Source of the DNA: Mesotoga sp. BH458_6_3_2_1
Lineage (GTDB): Bacteria > Thermotogota > Thermotogae > Petrotogales > Kosmotogaceae
Direction: 5' to 3'
NCBI RefSeq assembly: GCF_003664995.1
Contig: NZ_JFHL01000013.1
Coordinates: 17,191-81,190, forward strand
Length of the DNA: 64,000 nt
Shown here: piece after piece, positions 45,682 through 55,018 of the stretch
How positions within the stretch are numbered: the first letter of the stretch is position 1
How the letters are laid out: each line of letters begins with the position of its first letter
Made by a program: the position numbers and the translations under genes
Notes under the pieces: model-generated
Seen by the model: only the letters and a program-made list of their open reading frames with translations
What the model was told of the DNA's origin: nothing
Databases searched by the model: none

Positions 45682-46679
45682 CAGAGCGTAAATTCAGTTG
45701 AAAGAAGAAACATCAATCTCAGCAGATTGTCGTAATCTTCCATAGAAATGTATTCTGTCTCGGAATGAAGATACTTCACCGCAAGCGCCAGAGGAACCAT
45801 CTTTGTTCCCTTCTGCTGGAAGGGAATTCCGTCGGTGCCTCCACCAGTAACTCCTACCTGCAGTGGGATTTCCTTCTCTTTTGCAAATTCCATAAGGCTC
45901 TTTCCAAGACCGTAATCACCGAGCGATGAGGTGTCCGACATTCTTAAGACGGCCCCGTTCCCAGGCTTGACGTCCCCTGTCAGTCTCGAGCAGCAGGCGA
46001 AGGAATCGACCGGGAAAAATAGGTCCGGTTTCAGCTTCTCTGAGAGCGCTCTCGCTCCAATCAAACCTATCTCTTCCTGCACCGTCCAGGCAAGAACGAC
46101 TCTCCTGTTTAGGTTTACCTTGACCAACATATCGAGAAGATCGAGCAGAGCGAGACAGCCCGATCTATCGTCAAGAGATCTCACGGCCACGAATTTGTCG
46201 TTCAATATTGAAATCTGTTTTCTGAATACTGCATAATCAAGTACGTCAATTCCAATTCCGGAGGTTTCATCTCTGGAAGATGTCCCAACGTCGATGACAA
46301 GATTTTGCCACGAAAGATCTGCCTTTTCTCGGAGGTGTGGAGGTGTCATTCCAATGACTCCGTCTATCGATTCTCCCGAAGACGTGATGACGTCGAGATG
46401 TCTACCTACTAGAAGCTCGTCGGCGATTCCCCCAACCTTTTTGAAGTTGAGAGATCCATCGGAATTAATCCCTGTAACGAGCAGGCCAATCTCATCCATG
46501 TGGGCAGCAAAGGCGATTGTCGATTCTCCGCTTCCGGCTTCAACCATAACATTTCCAAGATCATCTACAAAGGCCTCAACGCCTTCGGGAAGCATCTCGA
46601 TTATCTTGGCCCTTATCATCTCTTCTCTTCCGGTCATACCCGGAACAAAAACCACGTCTGTCAGTCTGTCTAGATTCAT
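45681..46679 (-). CDS. M42 family metallo-aminopeptidase
   Basis: 332 residues. Di-metal peptidase of the tetrahedral TET/M42 type, which clips peptides in the cytoplasm. Metal and catalytic residues are visible: AHMDEIGLLV, DDRSGCLALL, the Glu-Glu in WTVQEEIGLIG, Asp in PVDSFA, and the late His in YLHSETEYIS. AGGAGG precedes the ATG. The family has also been annotated as endoglucanase, but peptidase is correct for this fold. It heads a two-gene operon with the radical SAM protein. Confidence 0.92.
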   Translation of the reverse strand: MNLDRLTDVVFVPGMTGREEMIRAKIIEMLPEGVEAFVDDLGNVMVEAGSGESTIAFAAHMDEIGLLVTGINSDGSLNFKKVGGIADELLVGRHLDVITSSGESIDGVIGMTPPHLREKADLSWQNLVIDVGTSSRDETSGIGIDVLDYAVFRKQISILNDKFVAVRSLDDRSGCLALLDLLDMLVKVNLNRRVVLAWTVQEEIGLIGARALSEKLKPDLFFPVDSFACCSRLTGDVKPGNGAVLRMSDTSSLGDYGLGKSLMEFAKEKEIPLQVGVTGGGTDGIPFQQKGTKMVPLALAVKYLHSETEYISMEDYDNLLRLMFLLSTEFTL

Positions 46680-46840
46680 GAAAACACCTCCTCACCAATT
46701 ATAGCCTAAGTCCAAGAAGTTAGGAAGTTGGACTCACAAAGAGGTTCAGGACAGTTATAATCGTAATAGCGAAGTCTGAATACAGAAGATAATTGGTCAA
46801 TCAAGATCATTATACAGAACTCATGAATGGAGGAGATTTT

Positions 46841-48505
46841 GTGAGCTATCACGAGAGACTGGAAAAACTGAAAGCCGAATGGAAAGACAAAAAGGTAATG
46901 CCTCTTCTGAAAAGGTTCCCCGAAAGAAAGAAGGAGTTCAAGACTTCCTTTGACGGGCCAGTAGAAACTCTGTACACGCCGGCCGAAAAGGACGAATATG
47001 TTGAGAAAATCGGATTCCCGGGCGAGTACCCTTTCACAAGAGGTGTTCAGCCAACTATGTACCGGGGCCGTTTGTGGACCATGAGGCAGTATGCTGGCTT
47101 CGGAACTGCTGAAGAGTCAAACCGCAGATACAGGTACCTCCTCTCTCAGGGCCAGACAGGGCTTTCCGTTGCCTTCGATCTCCCGACACAGATCGGTTAC
47201 GATTCAGACGACCCGATGTCTGAAGGTGAAGTCGGAAGGGTGGGAGTTGCGATCGATTCGCTGGAGGACATGGAGACTCTCTTCGAAGGGATTCCTCTGG
47301 AAAGGGTGAGCACATCCATGACTATTAACTCCACAGCCGCTATTCTCCTTGCGATGTACATAGCCGTAGGTGAAAAGCAGGGAGTAGATGCCTTGAAGCT
47401 GACCGGGACTATTCAAAACGACATACTGAAGGAATACATAGCAAGAGGAACTTACATCTTTCCCCCCGATTCATCCATGAGGTTAATTACGGATATCTTC
47501 GAATACTGTTCAAAGAACCTCCCCGATTTCAACACTATAAGCATTAGCGGATATCACATAAGAGAGGCCGGAGCCAATTCGGTTCAGGAGATCGCCTTCA
47601 CTCTCGCCGACGGTATAGCCTACGTACAGGCGGCGATTGATGCAGGACTCGATCCAAACGTATTCGGCAAGAGACTCTCTTTCTTCTTCAATTCACATAA
47701 TGGCTTCCTGGAAGAAATTGCGAAGTTCAGGGCAGCTAGAAGACTGTGGGCAAAGACAATGAAAGAGAGGTTCGGTGTAACAGACGAAAAGGCAATGATG
47801 CTGAGATTCCACACTCAAACTGGTGGATCTACCCTCACCGCACAACAGCCCATGAACAACATTGTCAGGGTTGCTTTCCAGGCTTTGGCCGCAGTTCTCG
47901 GAGGCACACAATCTCTTCATACGAATTCCTTCGACGAGGCTCTCGGTCTGCCAACAGAAGATTCCGTAACCATCGCGTTGAGAACACAGCAGATAATCGC
48001 CTCTGAAACGGGCGTAGCGGACACAGTCGACCCGTTGGGTGGCGCCTACTTCATTGAAGAACTTACAAACACGATGGAAGAAAAGGCTCTCGACTATATC
48101 AAAAAGATAGACGACCTGGGAGGAATGGTCGAGGCCGTTAGAGCAGGCTTTGTTCAGAAGGAAATTCTCGATAGCGCATACAAGTATCAGGTTGCGATTG
48201 AAAACAAGGACCAGATAATCGTCGGTCTTAATGAATTTGCTGCCGACGAGGAACAAGGCAGAGACCTCCTTAGACTCGACCCGGCCATTGAGGATAGACA
48301 GAAGAAGAAGATCGAAACCCTCAGAAAGAAGAGAGACAATGAGGAAGTCCGGAGACTACTTGAGGACCTGAAGAAGGCCGCTCAGGGAAGCGAAAACCTT
48401 ATGCCATTCATACTGAAGGCCGTTAAGGCATACGCGACTCTGGGTGAAATTGCGAACGCCCTGAGAGACGTCTTCGGAGAATACACCGAAGCAGTGATTC
48501 TTTAG
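46841..48505 (+). CDS. Methylmalonyl-CoA mutase, large catalytic subunit
   Basis: 554 residues from GTG behind GGAGGAG; the earlier in-frame ATGs lack ribosome sites. It catalyses the B12-dependent succinyl-CoA/(R)-methylmalonyl-CoA rearrangement. The substrate-site [16 protein letters not shown] (Tyr rather than the Phe of isobutyryl-CoA mutase), [27 protein letters not shown] and [10 protein letters not shown] are present. The B12-binding domain is a separate protein (48521). A TATAAT at 46756-46761 may serve as its -10. It leads a seven-gene operon. Confidence 0.95.
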   Translation: MSYHERLEKLKAEWKDKKVMPLLKRFPERKKEFKTSFDGPVETLYTPAEKDEYVEKIGFPGEYPFTRGVQPTMYRGRLWTMRQYAGFGTAEESNRRYRYLLSQGQTGLSVAFDLPTQIGYDSDDPMSEGEVGRVGVAIDSLEDMETLFEGIPLERVSTSMTINSTAAILLAMYIAVGEKQGVDALKLTGTIQNDILKEYIARGTYIFPPDSSMRLITDIFEYCSKNLPDFNTISISGYHIREAGANSVQEIAFTLADGIAYVQAAIDAGLDPNVFGKRLSFFFNSHNGFLEEIAKFRAARRLWAKTMKERFGVTDEKAMMLRFHTQTGGSTLTAQQPMNNIVRVAFQALAAVLGGTQSLHTNSFDEALGLPTEDSVTIALRTQQIIASETGVADTVDPLGGAYFIEELTNTMEEKALDYIKKIDDLGGMVEAVRAGFVQKEILDSAYKYQVAIENKDQIIVGLNEFAADEEQGRDLLRLDPAIEDRQKKKIETLRKKRDNEEVRRLLEDLKKAAQGSENLMPFILKAVKAYATLGEIANALRDVFGEYTEAVIL

Positions 48506-48520
48506 AGAGAGGTGGAGACA

Positions 48521-48910
48521 ATGAAGATAAAAGTACTCGTGGCAAAGCCCGGACTCGATGGACATGACAGAGGCGCCAAAGTCGTCGCTATGGCTCTTCG
48601 AGACGCCGGAATGGAAGTTATCTACACAGGTCTCAGGCAGTCTCCCGAATCGGTCGTAAAGGCCGCGCTTCAGGAAGACGTTGACGTTGTGGGGCTCTCG
48701 ATACTATCTGGCGCCCACATGAAGATTTGCACCAAAGTGCTTCAACTCATGAAAGAAGCAGGAATTGGCGATAAGCCTCTCTTTGTCGGCGGAATAATTC
48801 CCGCAGAGGACGCCGATGAGTTAAGAAGGGCCGGTATCTTCGAAGTTTTCGGGCCGGGAACCTCACTGAAATCAATCATAGATAAGATAGAGGAAACGGT
48901 TAAGAAATGA
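48521..48910 (+). CDS. Methylmalonyl-CoA mutase, B12-binding subunit
   Basis: 129 residues. Rossmann-like cobalamin domain with the DGHDRG motif (His15 is the lower axial cobalt ligand), a middle GLSILSGAH, and VGGIIPAED near the end. ATG 48521 follows GAGAGGTGGAG. It pairs with the large subunit just upstream; separate subunits are the archaeal/Thermotogae arrangement. It overlaps the meaB gene by 4 bp. Confidence 0.95.
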   Translation: MKIKVLVAKPGLDGHDRGAKVVAMALRDAGMEVIYTGLRQSPESVVKAALQEDVDVVGLSILSGAHMKICTKVLQLMKEAGIGDKPLFVGGIIPAEDADELRRAGIFEVFGPGTSLKSIIDKIEETVKK

Positions 48911-49764
48911 ACTCAATGAAACCCGGTATCGACCAGCTCAAGATTTCGAGGTCGCTGAGCATAATTGAAAACGACACTGACTCAGCAAGAAAGATCATCG
49001 GAGGACTGCCTGCCCGAGATTACTGCGTAATAGGCGTCACGGGAAGTCCGGGGGCAGGCAAGTCGTCTTTAACAGACCGCCTTGCATGCATAAGCGTGGA
49101 GGAAAGGACAACGGCCGTCGTTGCAATCGATCCGTCAAGCCCCTTCACGGGAGGCGCCTTTCTCGGAGACAGGATCAGAATGAGACGTGCAACCGACGAT
49201 CCCAGGGTCTTCGTGAGATCGATGGCCAGCCGGGGAAGCGTCGGAGGTTTGAGTCCTTCAATTTATAACAGCGTTGAGTTTCTTGGCAGGAGCGGCTACG
49301 ACAGGATTTTTGTGGAGACGGTCGGGGCAGGCCAGTCGGAAACAGACATCGTTAATCTTGCAGATATCGTCCTTCTCGTAATGGCGCCCGGACTTGGAGA
49401 CGATGTTCAGACAATGAAGGCTGGAATAATGGAGATCGGAGACATATTCGTGATAAACAAGAGCGATCTTCCCGGAGCCGACCAGCTTGCTTCAAGAACC
49501 AGAGCGATCCTGGAACTTTCCGGAAAGAAATTCCCGGTGATGAGGGCAGATTCCATAAGGGGGAGCGGAGTTCAGGAGATCCAAGAAGAGATAGAAGAGG
49601 TACTTCTCAGTTATCTCAGCTCCGGGAGGCTAGCATCGAAACGCGCTAAGCGCAACCTTTACAATAACTTGAACAGCGCGTACCAGATTATAAAGGAACA
49701 CTACGCCGAAAATGATAAACTTGAAGAACTAATAAGCTATCTTCTTGAGAATATCGGGAGGTAA
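48907..49764 (+). CDS. meaB: MeaB-type G-protein chaperone of methylmalonyl-CoA mutase
   Basis: 285 residues. SIMIBI-class GTPase that loads and protects cobalamin in the mutase. Visible: P-loop GSPGAGKSS (residues 46-54), [31 protein letters not shown], and [10 protein letters not shown] (guanine recognition). Older names are ArgK or LAO/AO transport ATPase. The GTPase role is certain for the family. Confidence 0.95.
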   Translation: MNSMKPGIDQLKISRSLSIIENDTDSARKIIGGLPARDYCVIGVTGSPGAGKSSLTDRLACISVEERTTAVVAIDPSSPFTGGAFLGDRIRMRRATDDPRVFVRSMASRGSVGGLSPSIYNSVEFLGRSGYDRIFVETVGAGQSETDIVNLADIVLLVMAPGLGDDVQTMKAGIMEIGDIFVINKSDLPGADQLASRTRAILELSGKKFPVMRADSIRGSGVQEIQEEIEEVLLSYLSSGRLASKRAKRNLYNNLNSAYQIIKEHYAENDKLEELISYLLENIGR

Positions 49765-49769
49765 TCAAA

Positions 49770-50177
49770 TTGAAATCCGACAGAATAGACCATATTGGCA
49801 TAGCCGTAAAATCGATCGAAGAGAGGCTTTCCGTCTACCGAGACCTTCTTAAACTGGAAGTCACCGGAATCGAGGAACTTGAAGACCGAGGACTGAAAGT
49901 TGCCTTCGTAAAGGTCGGCGACACTCGAATTGAGCTTCTCGAATCGATATCGGAAAACAGCCAGATATCAAGATTCCTGGAAAGCAGGGGAGAAGGCATA
50001 CATCACATCGCTTTTCACGTTGACGATGTCAAAGCAGCCATTGAAGAAGCCGTTTCACTTGGGCTGAAACCTCTTTCCACGGAGCCCGAAGACGGAGCCG
50101 GGGGAACAAAAGTAGTCTTCCTCCACCCCAAAAGCACGGGCGGAGTTCTGACTGAACTTGTCGAAGGACACCACTAG
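49770..50177 (+). CDS. mce: Methylmalonyl-CoA epimerase
   Basis: 135 residues from TTG behind GGAGG. Vicinal-oxygen-chelate fold that interconverts (R)- and (S)-methylmalonyl-CoA. Motifs: DHIGIAVKSIEERL with the metal His, IELLES, GEGIHHIAFHVDDV, and the C-terminal Glu ligand in GGVLTELVEG. It lies between mutase chaperone and carboxyltransferase. Confidence 0.95.
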   Translation: MKSDRIDHIGIAVKSIEERLSVYRDLLKLEVTGIEELEDRGLKVAFVKVGDTRIELLESISENSQISRFLESRGEGIHHIAFHVDDVKAAIEEAVSLGLKPLSTEPEDGAGGTKVVFLHPKSTGGVLTELVEGHH

Positions 50178-50189
50178 GGGGCGAATGAA

Positions 50190-51728
50190 TTGGCCGGTAG
50201 ACTTGAAGAGTTTTTTGAAAAGAGCGAACAGATCATCCTTGGTGGTGGTCAGGAAAAGATCGAGAAGCAGCATAAAGCAGGAAAGTTGACTGCCAGAGAG
50301 AGAATCGATGTTCTCTGTGACGAAGGAAGCTTCGAAGAGTTCGACAGATTTGTCAAACACAGAGCAACGAGCTTTGGTCTTGCGGACAAGGCATTCCCGG
50401 CAGACGGAGTCGTGACGGGAATAGGAGCAGTCGATGGGCGAAAGATAGCCGTTTTCTCTCAGGATTTCACAGTGCAGGGCGGATCGCTTGGGGAAATGCA
50501 CGCCAAGAAGATAATAAAGGTGCAGGACATGGCTTTGAAACTAGGTATACCGATCGTCGGAATAAACGATTCGGGCGGAGCAAGGATTCAGGAAGGTGTA
50601 GACTCTCTTTTCGGCTACGGTGGAATCTTCCACAGAAATACCCTCTCTTCGGGAGTGATTCCTCAGATCACCGTTATCTGCGGACCGTGCGCAGGAGGCG
50701 CCGTCTACTCACCCGCAATAACCGACTTCATTATTATGACCGACAGGCACTCACAGATGTTTATAACCGGTCCACAGGTAATAAAGGCCGTGACGGGTGA
50801 AGAGACGTCGATGGAAGAACTGGGTGGAGCTCTCGTACATAATACAAAGAGCGGAAATGCCCACTTCCTCACCCCGGATGACAGAAGCGCAATGCTTCTC
50901 GTCAGGGAACTTCTCGAATACCTGCCGCAGAACAATGCCGAGGAACCAAACAAGGGAGAGGCCGATAGCGGCGAGACTCAGGAAGGTCTCCGGGAGATTG
51001 TGCCGGATAATCCAAAGCAGTCATACGACGTGAAAAAAGTGATCTCACTTGTAGTCGATGGAGGAAGATTCCTCGAGGTACATGAACACTATGCGAAGAA
51101 TATGGTCGTGGGCTTTGCAAAGATAGGCGGAAGATCGGTGGGGATAGTGGCTAACCAGCCTTCTGTCTTCGCCGGTTCCCTCGATATAAACGCCTCCGAC
51201 AAGGCGGCGAGATTTATTAGATTCCTGGATGCTTTCAATATACCGATAATCACATTTGTGGACACACCAGGATTCCTTCCGGGAGTCTCCCAGGAGCATG
51301 GAGGTATAATTCGTCACGGGGCGAAACTGCTTTATGCCTACAGTGAAGCCTCAGTTCCGAAGGTAACAGTGATCCTTAGAAAGGCCTACGGAGGGGCATA
51401 TATCGCAATGGGAAGTCAACATCTCGGAGCAGACATTGTTTACGCGTGGCCGGGGGCCGAGATCGCCGTAATGGGTCCCGAAGGCGCCGCGAACATAATC
51501 TTCAAGAGAGAAATTGACGGTTCCGACCAACCCGAAAAGACTAGACAGGAAAAGATTTCAGAATATAAAGACATGTTCGCAAATCCATTTGTTGCGGCAG
51601 GAAGAGGCTACATAGAATCGATAATTGATCCGGCTGTCAGCAGAATGGAGATAATCAAGGCTTTGGAGACGCTAGATACGAAAGTCGAAGGCAGACCGAC
51701 CAAAAAGCACGGGAATATACCGCTTTGA
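50190..51728 (+). CDS. Acyl-CoA carboxyltransferase (MmdA / PCC beta / transcarboxylase 12S type)
   Basis: 512 residues from TTG. Crotonase-like double domain that transfers CO2 between (S)-methylmalonyl-CoA and biotin. Motifs: LTARERIDVLCDEGSFEE, GINDSGGARIQEGV, the oxyanion GPCAGGAVYSPA, and the second half GFLPGVSQEHGGIIRHGAK and YGGAYIAMGSQHLGAD. Sequence alone cannot separate propionyl-CoA carboxylase, methylmalonyl-CoA decarboxylase and transcarboxylase 12S. The neighbouring gamma-like subunit and biotin carrier favour the last two. Confidence 0.92.
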   Translation: MAGRLEEFFEKSEQIILGGGQEKIEKQHKAGKLTARERIDVLCDEGSFEEFDRFVKHRATSFGLADKAFPADGVVTGIGAVDGRKIAVFSQDFTVQGGSLGEMHAKKIIKVQDMALKLGIPIVGINDSGGARIQEGVDSLFGYGGIFHRNTLSSGVIPQITVICGPCAGGAVYSPAITDFIIMTDRHSQMFITGPQVIKAVTGEETSMEELGGALVHNTKSGNAHFLTPDDRSAMLLVRELLEYLPQNNAEEPNKGEADSGETQEGLREIVPDNPKQSYDVKKVISLVVDGGRFLEVHEHYAKNMVVGFAKIGGRSVGIVANQPSVFAGSLDINASDKAARFIRFLDAFNIPIITFVDTPGFLPGVSQEHGGIIRHGAKLLYAYSEASVPKVTVILRKAYGGAYIAMGSQHLGADIVYAWPGAEIAVMGPEGAANIIFKREIDGSDQPEKTRQEKISEYKDMFANPFVAAGRGYIESIIDPAVSRMEIIKALETLDTKVEGRPTKKHGNIPL

Positions 51729-51738
51729 GGTGTATCTG

Positions 51739-52080
51739 ATGGAAGAGTATATCCAGATCACTATTATTGGCGTAGCAATTGTCTTCCTGGCGCTGGCGAT
51801 GCTTTTTGTCATATTCAAGATTCTCGGCCGCCTCTTCTCCAGAGAAGATGAAAACAAGCTTACGGCAGTCAGTAAGAAGCCTGCCCCGGCAGCGAGCTCG
51901 AGAGTCTTTGAGACGGAGGAAGGCGAAGTGATTGCCGCCATAACCGCTGCAGTAACTGCCTTTATGGGTCACAGCGACTTCAAAGTCAGAAGTGTCGCCC
52001 CTGTTAACCTGTCGGCGACCTCGCAATGGAAACGACGAGAACCAACCGTCTACTGGAAAGTGAGGAGGAGCAAGAATTGA
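51739..52080 (+). CDS. OadG/MmdD-like small membrane subunit
   Basis: About 113 residues. One transmembrane helix (residues ~5-30, ITIIGVAIVFLALAMLF), then a linker and a conserved C-terminal region (EGEVIAAITAAVTAFMGH) seen in gamma subunits of sodium-pumping decarboxylases, which hold the complex at the membrane. It implies a membrane complex. It overlaps the biotin-carrier gene by 4 bp. Confidence 0.82.
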   Translation: MEEYIQITIIGVAIVFLALAMLFVIFKILGRLFSREDENKLTAVSKKPAPAASSRVFETEEGEVIAAITAAVTAFMGHSDFKVRSVAPVNLSATSQWKRREPTVYWKVRRSKN

Positions 52081-52502
52081 GAAGATTCAGAGTGAGAGTT
52101 AACGGCAAAGATTACGACGTCGAGATCGAGGAGCTTTCTTCTGTAGCCGATTCAAGTTCTGGCGCGGCAGTTCAAAAGACTGAAACCAGGCAGAAAGTTG
52201 AAGCTGTGGATTCACCCAAACCGGCTGAAACGGTCAAGGAAGCTCAGAAACCGGCTGAACCCGTTAAGGAATCCAGTGGATCGGGAGAGAAAGCCAAAAT
52301 ACTGTCGCCAATGTCGGGGAGTATACTTGAGGTTCTCGTTTCGGTAGGAGATTCCGTCTCCCCCGGTCAGAAGCTTGTGATACTCGAAGCAATGAAAATG
52401 GAAAACAGTATTCTTTCCGAGGACTCGGGCACGGTGAGCGAAGTCAGGGTGAAGAAGGGTGACAATATAGACGCAGGCGAGATAATGATAGTGCTGGCAT
52501 AG
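52077..52502 (+). CDS. Biotin carboxyl carrier protein
   Basis: 141 residues from TTG overlapping the previous stop; GGAGGAG precedes it. Residues ~1-22 form a beta strand segment, ~30-65 an Ala/Pro/Glu-rich flexible linker with repeated KPAE motifs, and ~70-141 a biotinyl domain. The biotinylation site is EAMKMEN, with the target Lys at about residue 107. It shuttles CO2 between the two carboxyltransferase active sites. The stop codon is inside a 12-bp hairpin. Confidence 0.93.
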   Translation: MRRFRVRVNGKDYDVEIEELSSVADSSSGAAVQKTETRQKVEAVDSPKPAETVKEAQKPAEPVKESSGSGEKAKILSPMSGSILEVLVSVGDSVSPGQKLVILEAMKMENSILSEDSGTVSEVRVKKGDNIDAGEIMIVLA

Positions 52503-52525
52503 GAGCGGTCCTGCCGCTCCTATGC
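52497..52525 (+). other. Perfect 12-bp hairpin covering the biotin-carrier stop codon
   Basis: GCATAGGAGCGG / CCGCTCCTATGC (52497-52508 / 52514-52525) with a 5-base loop. No T-run follows, so it is not a classic intrinsic terminator. It could be an mRNA 3'-end stabiliser, a processing or pausing site. Confidence 0.75.
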
Positions 52526-52596
52526 TCCAAGCACAAACAATCGTTTTCACGGCGAATCTTAGGACATCCCTTTCATGAGAGGAGTGTTTGTATAGT

Positions 52597-53055
52597 ATGA
52601 CTTCCGCCGACAGAAATCTTTCCACGAGAGCGAGAGAGCTTTCTCTGAGGGCTTTCGGTGTCTTTCCGGATATACCCTTTTCCTTCAACTCAAGGCTGAA
52701 GAGGGTCCTCGGCAGACTTGTCTACTCGAAAAGCCGCGGAACGCTTACTCCTCTCAGAATAGAGATCTCTTCTTCGATATCTTGTAACGAGGAACTTCTC
52801 AAGAGAACCTTGCTTCACGAGCTTTCTCACTTCTACTTGATGAAGAATGACAGAGATTTCTCGCATAGCTCGCCGGAATTTCGGAAGCTGTCCGAAGAAC
52901 TGGGATTCGATATCGTAGCCGAGTACGAGGGACTTCCGGTACACAGATGGGTATGTTCTGTATGCAAAAAGACTGTGGCCCTTTCCTTCAACCGCAGAGA
53001 AAAAAAGGGTCTGTCTTCCTGCTGTAAAGCCCCGATAGAACTTCAGGAAAAATAA
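52597..53055 (+). CDS. SprT-like zinc metalloprotease
   Basis: 152 residues. The zinc-protease motif HELSH is at residues 74-78, with the usual downstream helix. A C-terminal zinc ribbon carries CSVCKK and SSCCKAP. SprT/Spartan proteins in eukaryotes cleave DNA-protein crosslinks; bacterial members are poorly studied. ATG 52597 has a GGAG 12 bases upstream; TTG 52588 is an alternative. It has no close upstream operon partner. Confidence 0.82.
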   Translation: MTSADRNLSTRARELSLRAFGVFPDIPFSFNSRLKRVLGRLVYSKSRGTLTPLRIEISSSISCNEELLKRTLLHELSHFYLMKNDRDFSHSSPEFRKLSEELGFDIVAEYEGLPVHRWVCSVCKKTVALSFNRREKKGLSSCCKAPIELQEK

Positions 53056-53067
53056 TTGAATAAACAC

Positions 53068-53097
53068 TTGCCTTTCTAGAAATTCATCTGTTATAAT
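53068..53097 (+). promoter_or_regulatory. Promoter of the small-protein/dinB operon
   Basis: TTGCCT (53068-53073) and perfect TATAAT (53092-53097) separated by 18 bp, 33 bp before the ATG at 53130. No LexA-type box is recognised. Confidence 0.65.
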
Positions 53098-53129
53098 AAT
53101 TTATACCTAATATCTAAGTGGTGATACTT

Positions 53130-53369
53130 ATGAAAGCCCATAAGAAGCTCACGAAGGTGCTTGTATATTTTCATGGAGATTATTTTGTACCGGTAAGGTT
53201 CAGTTACGATGGTATAAAAATAATTGTGAATGCCGTTACCTCCTTCTGGGTTGAGGCCGTGGGATCCCAGAAAGTCTATCATTTTTCAGTAATGACCACA
53301 CTTGGAGCTTACAATCTTGAATTTGACGAAGACGCAAAGAAATGGTACAGCTATCTTCTTGGAGGGTGA
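53130..53369 (+). CDS. Small protein linked to DNA polymerase IV, DUF6504-like
   Basis: 79 residues. Beta-rich pattern with PVRFSYDGIKIIVNAV, a central conserved Trp (SFWVEA), YHFSVMTTLG and a C-terminal KKWYSYLLGG. This resembles DUF6504, small proteins encoded beside DinB/ImuB polymerases, especially in actinobacteria. The resemblance is from pattern recognition, not a search. Its TTG-started neighbour dinB begins 5 bases downstream, so both are surely on one mRNA. Confidence 0.7.
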   Translation: MKAHKKLTKVLVYFHGDYFVPVRFSYDGIKIIVNAVTSFWVEAVGSQKVYHFSVMTTLGAYNLEFDEDAKKWYSYLLGG

Positions 53370-53374
53370 TTTCC

Positions 53375-54613
53375 TTGAAAGGAATTCCTTACGTATCTCA
53401 CATAGACATGGACGCATTTTTCGCAAGTATAGAACAGGCAGCCAATCCGACTCTTAAAGGCAAACCGATAGCAGTAACCGGAATTGGAAAGCGGCATTCC
53501 GTTGTAACTTCGGCGAGTTATGAGGCAAAGAGACTGGGTGTGAAATCGGGTATGGCCTTTTTCGAAGCCCTGAAGCTGTGTCCCGATCTTATAGCCGTGG
53601 GAGTGCAGTCAAAGAAGTACGGCTATATATCGAAAGAGATAATGAAGATGATGACCTCTGTATCGCCCAGAGTTATGGTTGCGAGCGTGGACGAGGCTTA
53701 CATAGATCTCAGCTTTCACACTAAACTGGAGGAATCGATTAACAGATTCATTTCCTTTAAGAGAGATTTGAAAGAGAGATTCGGAATAACCGCCTCAGTT
53801 GGAATCTCGGTAAACCCGATCATATCTAAAATCGCCAGCGATTACTCCAAGCCAAACGGATTCGTAGTGGTCAAAGACGGCATGGAAAGAGAATTCTTGA
53901 ATGAGATACCCGTAAAGGATGTTCCGGGAATAGGGAAACACACGTTGATAAAACTAGAATCTATGGGATACAAGACGACAGGGGAGCTTCTGGAAGGTTT
54001 GGAGAAGTCTCCCATGGATCTTTACACAATGTTCGGAAATGCCTTCATGGGCTTTCTGCAGAGTCTCACAAAGAAAAGATTCTCCAGGAATGAGTTCTTC
54101 AAAGAAGAGAGACCGAAATCCGTGGGCCATTCTATGACGCTCTCGGGTGATATAAGCGATTTCGATCTTATAGTGAGAGTAACAAACTTCCTGGCTGCCA
54201 GGGTAATATACAGGATGGGAAGATACAAAATGGAAGGCTCCGGCGTCAGTTTCTTCTTTAGATACGCGGACAGAAGTTCCAAAGCTATTTCAAAGAAACT
54301 GAACTTCACAATTTCCTCGATCAAAGATATGACGGAGATCACCCCGTGGCTGATCAGCTCAATCTGGAACGGAACGGCCGTCAGGGCGATTGGAATCTCA
54401 TGCTGGGCTCTTAAAGAAAAGAAGAATCAAAGGCAGCTCTCTCTGTTCGAAAAAGAAAAGGAACTGCTGGAAACCGTGCTCCAAATAGAAAATAAATTCG
54501 GAGAATACGCCATATTTCCGGGGAATATATTATTCCTCCCCGAGATCAGAAAGCTTGAGAAACCTTCTGATCTCCATTACCAGGGCTTCTGCCGTCGCGA
54601 GGTTAGTTGCTAA
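53375..54613 (+). CDS. dinB: DNA polymerase IV (Y family)
   Basis: 412 residues from TTG with GGAGGGTGA upstream. Error-prone translesion polymerase. Palm motifs are [11 protein letters not shown] (metal Asp, Phe in the steric-gate region) and [10 protein letters not shown]. The thumb helix-hairpin-helix is [17 protein letters not shown], and the little finger follows. [10 protein letters not shown] segment (residue ~355) resembles the beta-clamp-binding QxxLF motif, though it is not at the extreme C-terminus. The last 84 bases overlap mgsA on the opposite strand. Confidence 0.94.
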   Translation: MKGIPYVSHIDMDAFFASIEQAANPTLKGKPIAVTGIGKRHSVVTSASYEAKRLGVKSGMAFFEALKLCPDLIAVGVQSKKYGYISKEIMKMMTSVSPRVMVASVDEAYIDLSFHTKLEESINRFISFKRDLKERFGITASVGISVNPIISKIASDYSKPNGFVVVKDGMEREFLNEIPVKDVPGIGKHTLIKLESMGYKTTGELLEGLEKSPMDLYTMFGNAFMGFLQSLTKKRFSRNEFFKEERPKSVGHSMTLSGDISDFDLIVRVTNFLAARVIYRMGRYKMEGSGVSFFFRYADRSSKAISKKLNFTISSIKDMTEITPWLISSIWNGTAVRAIGISCWALKEKKNQRQLSLFEKEKELLETVLQIENKFGEYAIFPGNILFLPEIRKLEKPSDLHYQGFCRREVSC

Positions 54614-54937
54614 CGGTTTGTTATGAACATCACACACTCTCAGAAGGGCGCTCACATCCGGCTCATGGGGCTGCGCGGTGAGCGGGTCTCTCAAAAAGAT
54701 TACAAAATCGATCTCATCATTGGCGATGAGAGCGCCAATCTGGAGGTCGCCACCCAGCGGACCCGACTTGAATGAAGTGAGCTCCAATTTGACCTTTTCC
54801 CTGAGGATATTGCCTGTAGTGCTGGTTGCAAAAAGGCTGCACTTTCTGAAGACGTCGACGTGCTCTCTGACAAACATTATTAGATCGATCTTTTTCTTGT
54901 CGTGCGCTATCAATGCTACTCGTGGTTTTTCACTCAT
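54530..54937 (-). CDS. mgsA: Methylglyoxal synthase
   Basis: 135 residues from ATG behind ACGGAGG. It converts dihydroxyacetone phosphate to methylglyoxal and phosphate, a bypass when phosphate is low. Motifs: [23 protein letters not shown], and [20 protein letters not shown] with the catalytic Asp/His residues. The 84-base overlap with convergent dinB covers the C-terminal helix region of each protein. Confidence 0.94.
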   Translation of the reverse strand: MSEKPRVALIAHDKKKIDLIMFVREHVDVFRKCSLFATSTTGNILREKVKLELTSFKSGPLGGDLQIGALIANDEIDFVIFLRDPLTAQPHEPDVSALLRVCDVHNKPLATNLATAEALVMEIRRFLKLSDLGEE

Positions 54938-55018
54938 GGCTACCTCCGTTTTATGACAAGAAAATAATAACACATACCGACCGTCTACACTCCAGGCATT
55001 TAGCTGAGGTGAATTGAT

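Noticed and set aside
47693..48256. 187-codon minus-strand frame opposite the mutase gene
   Set aside because: Antisense to a highly conserved coding sequence, with an improbable amino acid make-up and no start signal.
52497..52525. Hairpin as a standard intrinsic terminator
   Set aside because: No T-run follows on either strand.
52212..52688. 158-codon minus-strand frame across the biotin-carrier end
   Set aside because: It crosses the 12-bp hairpin and two genes on the other strand, with no ribosome site.
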